From VRUE01 sp963747765 (GTDB lineage Bacteria > Actinomycetota > Thermoleophilia > Solirubrobacterales > 70-9): DNA of 64,000 bases. A program made the position numbers and the translations under genes. Each line of letters opens with the position of its first letter. Position 1 is the stretch's first letter. This document shows, piece after piece, positions 32,742-39,791 of the stretch. Location: positions 186,001 through 250,000 of the forward strand of contig CAVVGH010000007.1 of NCBI GenBank assembly GCA_963747765.1, given 5' to 3'. A model generated the notes under the pieces. It searched no databases. It was not told where the DNA came from and saw nothing but the letters and a program-made list of their open reading frames with translations.

Positions 32742-33342
32742 CCGTTGGTCGACAGCCCGCCACAGCCGCACCTGGACCGTTGGGGTCATGGTGGTCACCG
32801 CTGCCGCGATCCTCGCGGTCTCCTATCTGGCAAATCGCCCAGCCGGCGGCGGAGGCGGCCTGACCTCGGTCGTCCTGGCGGCGCCCGCCTCGGGACCGGG
32901 ACCGGAAATCGGAAAGACCGCACCGGACTTCAGCGCGACGACCCTCGCCGGGCGGAAGGTGACGCTGAGCGAGCTGCGCGGCAGGCCGGTGTGGGTCACC
33001 TTCGGCGCCACCTGGTGCCAGGAGTGCAGGGTCGAGTACCCCGATCTCCAGAAGGCCTACGAGAAGTACCGCTCCCAGGGGCTGGAGCTCATTTCGGTTT
33101 TCATCCAGGACGACAGATCCGACATCGTCGGCTACGCGAATCGGGTCGGTCTCACCTTTCCGAAGATCGACGACTCGACCGATGAGATCGCGTCGCGCTA
33201 CCGGATTGCCGGCATCCCGTCCCACTTCTTCGTCGACAGCTCCGGGGTGCTGAGAGCAATTGAGATCTCGGCCCTCGACGCGTCGACGATCGACGAAAAC
33301 CTCGGAGAGATAGGAGTCGATGTTGACCGACCAGCCGACTGA
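32734..33342 (+). CDS. TlpA/ResA-like membrane-anchored thioredoxin
   Basis: 202 residues. N-terminal anchor (VGVMVVTAAAILAVSYLA) and a thioredoxin fold with active site ATWCQECRVEYP (CxxC reads CQEC), APDFSATTLAG start, and cis-Pro segment AGIPSHFFVD. Such proteins reduce apocytochrome c cysteines using electrons delivered by CcdA, completing System II. Overlaps both neighbours (ccsA by eight, nine-heme cytochrome by 23 bases), so expression is tightly coupled. Confidence 0.88.
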   Translation: MASRWSTARHSRTWTVGVMVVTAAAILAVSYLANRPAGGGGGLTSVVLAAPASGPGPEIGKTAPDFSATTLAGRKVTLSELRGRPVWVTFGATWCQECRVEYPDLQKAYEKYRSQGLELISVFIQDDRSDIVGYANRVGLTFPKIDDSTDEIASRYRIAGIPSHFFVDSSGVLRAIEISALDASTIDENLGEIGVDVDRPAD

Positions 33343-34906
33343 GCATGGTGAGGCGACGCCGGGCGGCGAGCCCGGCCCGGCGAACGCCTACCGCCGCTTC
33401 GACCGCGTCCGCTCGCTTGCCGAACGGGTGCGGCCGCCGCGCACCATGCGGGGACTCATCGCCCTCGTCGTCGTGGTGGGCGGGATCGGCACGCTGGTGG
33501 CGATCGGCAGCCTGAAAGCGATGGAGTGGACGGAGACCGAGGGTTTCTGCTCGAAATGCCACACGATGGCGCCCGAGGAGAAGGCCTACAAGCTGTCGGT
33601 GCACCGCGACGTCGCCTGCGCAGAGTGCCATGTCAAACCGGGTTTCAGCGGCCTGGTTGAGGCGAAACTCAACGGCGCGAAACAGACGCTGGAGGTCCTT
33701 CTCGGCACCTTCCCGAAGCCGATCCCGGCGCCCGACCACTCCAAGCTTCCCGACCCCAAGGACACCTGCATGAAGTGCCATTCCCTCGGCGACATCGCCG
33801 GGGACGGCAATCCAACCAAGGTCATCGTGCGCCCGCGCTACCGCGAGAACAAGGCGAACACAAAGGAAACGGTCGCCGTGGTCGTGCGGCCGCCGGAACT
33901 CGGCTCGAAGAACGACCCTCCCGGTGCCCACTGGCACGTCAAGCAGGAAGTCGAATTCACAAGCCCCGACGAGCAGTCGCGCGAGATCGATTGGGTTGGC
34001 GTCAAGTACAAGGATGGGCGGACGAAGCAGTTCATTGCCCGCCCGGAAATCAACGTCTCAAGCGACGTGCGCTCGGATATCAACCGTCTGAAGTCGAACG
34101 AGACGACTCGCCGGATGAACTGCATCGACTGCCACAACCGCGTCGGCCACGAACTCCCAAGTCCTGACCAAGCGGTCGACGAGTCGATCGCGTCCGGCAA
34201 GATCAGCCAGTCCCTGCCCTACATCAAGCGCGAAGGGATCAACCGCCTCACGCGTCGCTACGACTCGACGGAGGAGGCCGACAGGGCGATCGCCGGCCTC
34301 CGCGGGATGTACGCGGCCAAGTACCCGCTCGTGGCGAGAACGCGTCGCCACCAGGTTGACGAGGCGGTTAGGGAGCTGCAGCTGATCTACGGGCTGGTCG
34401 CGACGCCGAATATGAAGACCGTCGCGTCGACCTATCCGAACAACCTCGGTCACCAGACCAGCCGCGGCTGCTTCCGCTGCCACGACGGGAACCACTACCA
34501 GGTCGCTGCCGGAGGTCGCGTCCTGAAGAAGACGATCCCCTGGGAATGCACGACCTGCCACACCTTCCCGCAGATCGGTAGGAGGGTGTCCAGTGTCTCA
34601 TTGCTCGGTAGGCCCCCGAGTCACGAAGACAGGCTCTGGGTCTTCGATCACAAGAACGACGCTTCGAGCATCGATGCATCCGGAACGGGTGGGTTCTGCG
34701 CGAACTGCCACAACTCGGGAGCCGCCAAGGTCGAGCACGACGAAATGCTCTACCGGCATCCGGAAGCAATCGAGAAGGCGGGGATCGGCGCCTGCCGGTA
34801 CTGCCACAAAGCGGCGTCCTGCGCGCGGTGCCACAAGAAGCCGGTCCTGAGCTCGGGCAATGACTACGTGCATCGCCGCGAGGATCTGCTGGGAGAACGA
34901 CGATGA
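33320..34906 (+). CDS. Membrane-anchored nine-heme cytochrome c with NapC/NirT-like N-terminus
   Basis: 528 residues. One N-terminal membrane helix (GLIALVVVVGGIGTLVAIG) is followed at once by CSKCH (about residue 77) and CAECH (100), as in NapC/NirT quinol dehydrogenases. Seven further heme sites follow: CMKCH (150), CIDCH (268), CFRCH (384), CTTCH (410), CANCH (461), CRYCH (492) and CARCH (501). A stretch of about 110 residues without heme (150-268) is an extra domain. The protein could take electrons from menaquinol and pass them to the soluble six-heme cytochromes. The partner acceptor is not visible. TGA overlaps the next ATG (ATGA). Confidence 0.88.
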   Translation: MLTDQPTEHGEATPGGEPGPANAYRRFDRVRSLAERVRPPRTMRGLIALVVVVGGIGTLVAIGSLKAMEWTETEGFCSKCHTMAPEEKAYKLSVHRDVACAECHVKPGFSGLVEAKLNGAKQTLEVLLGTFPKPIPAPDHSKLPDPKDTCMKCHSLGDIAGDGNPTKVIVRPRYRENKANTKETVAVVVRPPELGSKNDPPGAHWHVKQEVEFTSPDEQSREIDWVGVKYKDGRTKQFIARPEINVSSDVRSDINRLKSNETTRRMNCIDCHNRVGHELPSPDQAVDESIASGKISQSLPYIKREGINRLTRRYDSTEEADRAIAGLRGMYAAKYPLVARTRRHQVDEAVRELQLIYGLVATPNMKTVASTYPNNLGHQTSRGCFRCHDGNHYQVAAGGRVLKKTIPWECTTCHTFPQIGRRVSSVSLLGRPPSHEDRLWVFDHKNDASSIDASGTGGFCANCHNSGAAKVEHDEMLYRHPEAIEKAGIGACRYCHKAASCARCHKKPVLSSGNDYVHRREDLLGERR

Positions 34907-36306
34907 CAATGGCTAAGACGACCCAGACGATGGCCCGCGAGGAGTGGCTCACGGTTCGCGAAGCGTGCGACCTGATCGGTGTCTCCCCGGCGACCCTGCG
35001 CCGCTGGAGCGACAATGGCGAGCTGACGACATTCACGACGCCGGGAGGTCACCGGCGGATCGCGCGATCGGCGATCCTCGACCTGCTGCCCACCTCCTTC
35101 AGCGAGCCGACCGACGCCGCTTCCGGGGCAGCGGGCGCGGCGAACGGCGAGGACCCCGCCCTGCCGGGGCTGCTCGCCCTGACCACCCATGCGCGGCGGG
35201 TTCCCAGCGCCGCGCGCGAGGCCTTTGCCGCGGAGCTGCAGGCGCTGGAGCCGAGCGAGGCGACGATCGTGGTCCACACCTGCCACCGGGTCGAGCTGTA
35301 TGTGGCGCGTGGCGCGGATAAGCGGTGGCCGCTGCCCGAGCCGCCCTCGGGGACCCGACGCCTGGAGGGCATCGATGCGGCGCGGCATCTGATCGCGGTT
35401 GCCTGTGGTCTGGACAGCACCGTGTTGGGCGAGAACCAGGTTCTGCACCAGGTTCGCGAGACGCTCAAGCAGCGCCGCAGCGAGTATCCGCTTGACCCGG
35501 CGCTGGACCGGCTCTTCCAGATCTCGCTGCACGCGGGCCGGCGCGCCCGCAGCTGGCTGAGCGGCACCAAACAGTCACTGGCCGACGTCGCGCTCGAGCG
35601 GGTCGCGCAAAAGGTGGGAGACCTCGAGGGACGCCCGCTGCTCATCGTCGGGGCGGGGGACATGGGACGACTCGCCGCGTTTGCGGCTGCTCGCCGGGGG
35701 GCCAAGGTGATCGTCACCAGTCGCACCGGGGTGCGAGCCACGGCTCTTGCGCGCGAGGTTGGGGGGTGCACCGCCCCGTTCGAAGGCGACGACATCGTGC
35801 CGGAGGTCGATGGCGCTCTCGTCGCCCTGTGCGGGATCTGGCAGGTTGGCGAGAGGGACGCCCAGCGGGTGACCGAGCGCGGCACGATGGTCGTCGACAT
35901 GTCGTCGCCACCGGCGGTCACAGACGCGTTCCAGGCCCAACTGGGCGATTGCTTCGTATCGACCGACGAGCTCGCCGGCGAATCGGGATTCGAGCCGCAG
36001 GGGAGGCTCCGCAGGCGGCTCGACGAGCTCGTGGACGAATCGAGCGATTCCTACCGGCGCTGGCTGCGCGCTCGAAACGCACTACCCGCGATCAAGGCGA
36101 TCGGCGAGGCAGCCGACGAACAGCGTCGCGAGGAGCTCGACTGGCTCTTCAGACGACTGCCCGACGCCTGCGAGAAGGACCGATCGCTGATCGAACAGAT
36201 GAGCCACCGGCTCGTTGCGGGGATCCTCCACGCGCCCCGGTCGGCGCTCAACTCAGACGAAAGCGGCCAGCTCGCGCAGGCCGCTCGAGATCTCTTTGGA
36301 ACTTGA
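34903..36306 (+). CDS. hemA: Glutamyl-tRNA reductase with fused N-terminal MerR/excisionase-type HTH
   Basis: 467 residues. Residues about 14-62 (WLTVREACDLIGVSPATLRR, then WSDNGELTTFTTPGGHRRIA) form a helix-turn-helix of the MerR/excisionase class. After a linker, residues about 88-465 are a glutamyl-tRNA reductase: catalytic Cys in VVHTCHRVELY (family TCNR), LDSTVLGENQVLHQVRE, the nucleotide-binding LLIVGAGDMGRLAA and VIVTSRT, and a C-terminal dimerisation helix. It makes glutamate-1-semialdehyde, the first committed step of tetrapyrrole synthesis. A DNA-binding domain on this enzyme is unusual and suggests self-regulation. ATG 34903 is coupled to the nine-heme cytochrome gene. It may be a dedicated second hemA for cytochrome production. 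Confidence 0.85.
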   Translation: MTMAKTTQTMAREEWLTVREACDLIGVSPATLRRWSDNGELTTFTTPGGHRRIARSAILDLLPTSFSEPTDAASGAAGAANGEDPALPGLLALTTHARRVPSAAREAFAAELQALEPSEATIVVHTCHRVELYVARGADKRWPLPEPPSGTRRLEGIDAARHLIAVACGLDSTVLGENQVLHQVRETLKQRRSEYPLDPALDRLFQISLHAGRRARSWLSGTKQSLADVALERVAQKVGDLEGRPLLIVGAGDMGRLAAFAAARRGAKVIVTSRTGVRATALAREVGGCTAPFEGDDIVPEVDGALVALCGIWQVGERDAQRVTERGTMVVDMSSPPAVTDAFQAQLGDCFVSTDELAGESGFEPQGRLRRRLDELVDESSDSYRRWLRARNALPAIKAIGEAADEQRREELDWLFRRLPDACEKDRSLIEQMSHRLVAGILHAPRSALNSDESGQLAQAARDLFGT

Positions 36307-36332
36307 ATCCGATGCGAAAAAGGAGAGGGACG

Positions 36333-36752
36333 ATGCTTCGCACTAACCATATGGCCCGCTTTTTGATTGCGGCGTTCGCCGCCGCGGCCCTGGTCGCGGG
36401 GCTTGCGGCCTGTGGGGGTGGGGAAACTTCGTCCTCGGCTTCCACGGCGGGTGCCCATGCCACCCCCGGGGAGGTGGAAAGGACGGTCATCGTCTACAAC
36501 CACGTGCCGGCGCCCTCGCCGTCTCAGGTCACGCTTCACGCCGGCCTGGAAGAAGGACAGCTCCCGGCCGGGCCGGTGACGGCCACGGTCCTCACCGACG
36601 AAGAATGCGAACCGGATGCGCAGGGGATCTCCCACTGCCGCAACGAATTGCAGCTGCCCAGCGGGAAGACGGTGGTCCTCCGCCACCTGCACAACATGAT
36701 GGAGGTCGAATGCCTGGCACCCGGCGAAGAAGTGGCGCTGCGCCGGGCATAG
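36333..36752 (+). CDS. Small lipoprotein of unknown function
   Basis: 139 residues. Signal peptide with lipobox (VAGLAAC) so it is lipid-anchored outside. The mature part reads VIVYNHVPAPSPSQVTLHAG, then DEECEPDAQGISHCRNELQL and ends HLHNMMEVECLAPGEEVALRR. Four cysteines could pair, and the His/Met cluster (RHLHNMMEVEC) could bind metal or heme iron, but no CXXCH is present. AGGAGAGGG precedes ATG 36333; ATG 36312 is in frame. It is the last gene of the cytochrome operon, 27 bases after hemA. Confidence 0.7.
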   Translation: MLRTNHMARFLIAAFAAAALVAGLAACGGGETSSSASTAGAHATPGEVERTVIVYNHVPAPSPSQVTLHAGLEEGQLPAGPVTATVLTDEECEPDAQGISHCRNELQLPSGKTVVLRHLHNMMEVECLAPGEEVALRRA

Positions 36753-36865
36753 AGTCCATCCTTGACCTAAACGGTCAACGCCACCACGCCAGAAGAGAAC
36801 CCAGCGTCGTTCGTTCCGTCGAATTGAGATTCGACCGGAACGATCGACGCGATCGACGAGAGAAA

Positions 36866-37243
36866 CAGCCCCCCTGTTTGCCCTCCTCACCTGCAAGTAG
36901 GAGGGCAAACAGGGGAGGGGCTGGTAGGGGGGCCAGACGGTCAGGGGCTACGGGCGTCGTTCCGCGAGGGCCAAGAGGATGAAGGCCTTCGGCGGAGGCG
37001 TTACGCGACTGGCGCGGCCGAAGAAGGCAGGATCGAGGCGGATACGAACTCCGTTCGCTGTTTGTGTCGCTGAGCGGTACAAATGACGAACGGAGCGGTT
37101 GGGGCGGCCGGATCGAGACTCCGTTCGCTGTATGTGTCGCTGAGCGGTACAAATGACGAACGGAGCGGTTGGGGCGGCCGGATCGAGACTCCGTTCGCTG
37201 TATGTGTCGCTGAGCGGTGCAAATGACGAACGGAGCGGTTGGA
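36866..37243. repeat. Composite palindromic repeat E, copy 1
   Basis: Three parts. A near-perfect hairpin at 36866-36923 (arms of about 25 bases around cacctgcaagt). A conserved spacer (tagggg...cgggcgtcgttccgcgag). Three tandem 70-bp units (hairpin starts at 37049, 37119 and 37189) each built as ctccgttcg...cgaacggag with inner stems tttgt/acaaa or variants. The same parts in the same order occur inverted at 43764-44103. It ends two bases from the csoR stop. Confidence 0.85.
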
Positions 37244-37244
37244 C

Positions 37245-37541
37245 CTACCGGCGGAGCAGGCGCCCGACGGCGTCCATCAGCTCGTCCGCGCGCTCCTCGG
37301 GGGCCGTCGGGGCCGAACCCTTGCCGAGCATGCAATGGTGCGCGTGGTCGTCGAGCAGGCCCAGGGCGATCTTGTCGAGGGCTGCCTGAGCGGCGGCGAT
37401 CTGGGTGAGCACGTCGATGCAGTAGCGGTCGTCCTCGACCATCCCTGCGATGCCCCGAACCTGGCCCTCCACCCTGGAGAGGCGCTTCAGAAGCTGGTCC
37501 TTGCTCGCTGTATAGCCGCGAGTCGGCGCTTTGTCGGTCAC
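37245..37541 (-). CDS. csoR: CsoR-family copper-sensing repressor
   Basis: 98 residues, all-helical DUF156 family. The copper ligands Cys-His-Cys appear as YCIDVLTQ (Cys), DDHAHHCML (His and Cys). The N-terminal SKDQLLKRLSRVEGQVRGIA is the family's conserved DNA-facing helix. GTG 37541 is used; a matching operator (ATTACCCCCTC-type) lies 10 bases upstream. Apo-CsoR would repress and Cu(I) release it. copA/copZ are 8 kb away behind a similar box. Confidence 0.88.
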   Translation of the reverse strand: MTDKAPTRGYTASKDQLLKRLSRVEGQVRGIAGMVEDDRYCIDVLTQIAAAQAALDKIALGLLDDHAHHCMLGKGSAPTAPEERADELMDAVGRLLRR

Positions 37542-37551
37542 CCTCGAAAGA

Positions 37552-37570
37552 TTACCCCCTCAGGGTATTG
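37552..37570. promoter_or_regulatory. CsoR operator before csoR
   Basis: TTACCCC-CTCA-GGGTATT type inverted repeat directly upstream of the csoR start codon, matching the boxes at 13377 and 47952. Suggests autoregulation. Confidence 0.65.
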
Positions 37571-37704
37571 GGCTCCCGCCATTTACCTGTGGCCAGCCGT
37601 CTTGCAGTTGCTCCCCAAGCAATGCTCGGATGCGCTCGACCGAGTACGGCTTGACAGACACGTTTGGAGTACCACTCGATCGGTTGCAGCCATACACTTG
37701 AGGA

Positions 37705-38121
37705 ATGGCCGTGGTCGACAGTTCGCTGGAAACCATCGCGCAGAGCATGGTCGATGCGTTCAACCGACGGGACGCGGATGCCTTCGTCGCGCACGCCGAC
37801 GCGGAGGTCGCGTTCTACCCGACGCCACTGGTGCGAGAGCACGACGTGCACCGCGGCCACGATGGGCTGAAGCGCTGGCTGGAAGAGATCGAAGCGGCCG
37901 GCACTCAACACCGCTTTCGGGTGAGTGAGGTGCGTACGCTCGATGTAAGCCGCTTCCTGATCGTGGGCGAGGTCGTAATCGACGGCGACACGGTTTCGCC
38001 CCTCGCGGTGCTTGCTCGTGTCACCGAGACCGAGAAGATCGTCGAGATGCATGCCTTCCTGAGCGACGAGCGGATACTCGAGCAGGTCGGCGTGACGCGC
38101 GGCGGCAGCGACAGTCCGTAG
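37705..38121 (+). CDS. SnoaL/NTF2-like protein
   Basis: 138 residues, alpha+beta cone fold: helix SLETIAQSMVDAFNRRDADA, strand pair AHADAEVAFYPTP, HRGHDGLKRWLEEI, and closing strands FLIVGEVVIDGD and LAVLARVTETEKIVEMHAFL. This is the SnoaL-like ring-cyclase/isomerase superfamily, whose members vary widely in activity; substrate unknown. ATG 37705 has little ribosome-site support but precedes the domain directly. Divergent from csoR. Confidence 0.75.
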   Translation: MAVVDSSLETIAQSMVDAFNRRDADAFVAHADAEVAFYPTPLVREHDVHRGHDGLKRWLEEIEAAGTQHRFRVSEVRTLDVSRFLIVGEVVIDGDTVSPLAVLARVTETEKIVEMHAFLSDERILEQVGVTRGGSDSP

Positions 38122-38419
38122 AAAGCCCCGATCGAATTCCGTGGTCTGTGGTTGTCGGTTCGGCGGCCTATTGCCGATGACAGGCAGCCGCGATCGTCTG
38201 GTCGAGGGCGGCCAGGAACATCCCGAGCATCAGGGCCGCGAAGACCGTCCGCAGGGCCCGCCCGCTCAAGCTTCCGTCGTCGTTCTGCATGGCGCCCGGC
38301 AAACCTACGCACTGGCGGCCGTGTGCGGCGTGGAGACTCCGCTGACGCTGGAGACTCCGCTGACGCGCCGGTTGGACTGGCGCTCTTCGGAGGCACCGGT
38401 GTGGATATGCCCGGGGCGC

Positions 38420-39031
38420 TCAGCTTGGCTCGGGAATTGCCAGGAGGGCGGCGATGGCGCCCTGAGCCGCATTGGTGATCTGATCGGCGCTTGGGCTGCG
38501 ATCGGGGTCCAGCTGCCAGCGAACGAGGAGGCCGTCGAAGAGGGCAATGATCAAGTCGGCAAGCACGTCGGCGTCAATATCCGTGGTGCCGACCTCTGCA
38601 AAGGCATCGCGGGTCGTTGCGGCGATCGTGCGGTGGAAGTCGTTGTAGGTCGCGATCATCTCGGCCCGCAGCTCCTCCGAGCGCGGGATCTGTGCCCAGG
38701 CCTCAAGCGCTGCTGCGACCAGCGAGCGGTTCGCGTCCAGGGTGTCCATGACGCCCGCTGTGCTGCGGTGTAGGCGCTCGAGCGGGGTGGCCGGGCCAGG
38801 TTCGGCGGCAAGCGCCACGAGTGGCTTCAGCCAGCGTTGGAAGGCCTCGGCGACCGCGATGTTGAGCAGGCGCTCCTTGGAACCGAAGTGGTAGCCGATC
38901 GAGGCGAGGTTCGTTTCAGAGACAGCGACCAGGTCCCTGGAGGTCGTGCGGGCGTAGCCCTTCTCCTGCAGGCAGGTGATCGCCGCCTCCAGGAGACGCT
39001 CTCTGTGACCGCCATCACCCTTTGCCGCCAT
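38420..39031 (-). CDS. TetR-family regulator
   Basis: 203 residues. N-terminal HTH (RERLLEAAITCLQEKGYART, TSRDLVAVSETNLASIGYHF, GSKERLL) is typical TetR. The ligand domain is not assigned. Divergent from the secreted protein and MMPL transporter with an AT-rich palindromic region between (39054-39095), so it most likely represses that pair. A 16-bp direct repeat (ggagactccgctgacg) lies downstream near 38333 and 38350. Confidence 0.82.
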   Translation of the reverse strand: MAAKGDGGHRERLLEAAITCLQEKGYARTTSRDLVAVSETNLASIGYHFGSKERLLNIAVAEAFQRWLKPLVALAAEPGPATPLERLHRSTAGVMDTLDANRSLVAAALEAWAQIPRSEELRAEMIATYNDFHRTIAATTRDAFAEVGTTDIDADVLADLIIALFDGLLVRWQLDPDRSPSADQITNAAQGAIAALLAIPEPS

Positions 39032-39053
39032 TGTGAAGGGTACTTTACACCCG

Positions 39054-39095
39054 TATAGATCTATACGAACGTATGTATCCTACGGACGTATGTAC
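39054..39095. promoter_or_regulatory. Probable TetR operator region
   Basis: tatagatctata (39054-39065) is a perfect palindrome. atacg-aa-cgtat (39063-39074) follows, and acgtatgta occurs twice 17 bases apart (39069, 39086). Located midway between the divergent TetR and secreted-protein genes. Confidence 0.55.
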
Positions 39096-39138
39096 AAACG
39101 CGGCGTAGCGTATCTGCGTCGGCCAACCGGGAGGCCCA

Positions 39139-39777
39139 ATGAAGACAGTGCGCGAAGTGCTCGCAAGCTCCAAATCCCACAGGCCCGCCGCACGACGATC
39201 GCTCCTCGTTGGCTCGGGCCTCGCCCTCGCCCTGCTGCTCGTATCGGCGGTGCCCGTGCCGGCGGCTCCCGGTGGGGAGAAGGAGGCGGGGCGCCTGTAC
39301 CTGTCCCTCGATCGCATGGCGAAGTTCGCCAGCCACCGGGTGCGGCCTCCCGCAGCGCGGCTGGCGAGCGCGCTGCCGGACGTGACAGATCGCCTCGGTC
39401 GCTTGCGCGAACCGGCGAGCAACGCGGAAGCTCAGGTTCGCATCACGCTTGACGAACTGCAGCAGATGAGCGCCCTGACGTACGACTCTCACTACATGGC
39501 GGCCCTTGTCGCCGCCGGGCGGGCCTTCGTGGCGATCAGCGGCCAGGACCCGCTGACGAGGACGACGATCAACCCCGAATACCTGGGCCTCGACCGCGAA
39601 CTCGCGGCCGATGCGGCAAGTGCGGAAGCCAGTGGGCGGGACGCAGGTAAGGCGCTGCGCGGCGTCAGGCGCCTCAATCGCGAATTGATTCGCTCGAAAG
39701 GCCGCGCGGGTCGCCTCGAACGGCAGCTCCATCGCCTCCGCGCCCGAGCCACCCACGCGGGTGTCAAGCCGCGGTAG
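39139..39777 (+). CDS. Secreted helical protein of unknown function
   Basis: 212 residues with a long signal peptide (SLLVGSGLALALLLVSAVPV). The mature part is alpha-helical and rich in Ala/Arg with a coiled-coil-like C-terminus (ALRGVRRLNRELIRSKGRAG, RLERQLHRLRARAT). No family recognised. It precedes the MMPL transporter by 14 bases under the same TetR operator region, so it may be an accessory part of that exporter. Confidence 0.65.
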   Translation: MKTVREVLASSKSHRPAARRSLLVGSGLALALLLVSAVPVPAAPGGEKEAGRLYLSLDRMAKFASHRVRPPAARLASALPDVTDRLGRLREPASNAEAQVRITLDELQQMSALTYDSHYMAALVAAGRAFVAISGQDPLTRTTINPEYLGLDRELAADAASAEASGRDAGKALRGVRRLNRELIRSKGRAGRLERQLHRLRARATHAGVKPR

Positions 39778-39791
39778 TTCCCGGGGAGCAA

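Noticed and set aside
30396..33342. Reverse-strand long frames (for example 31878-32798)
   Set aside because: Shadows of high-GC codon bias in resB and ccsA; no domain content.
37040..37243. CRISPR array
   Set aside because: Units are directly adjacent near-identical hairpins with no variable spacers, and no cas gene is present.
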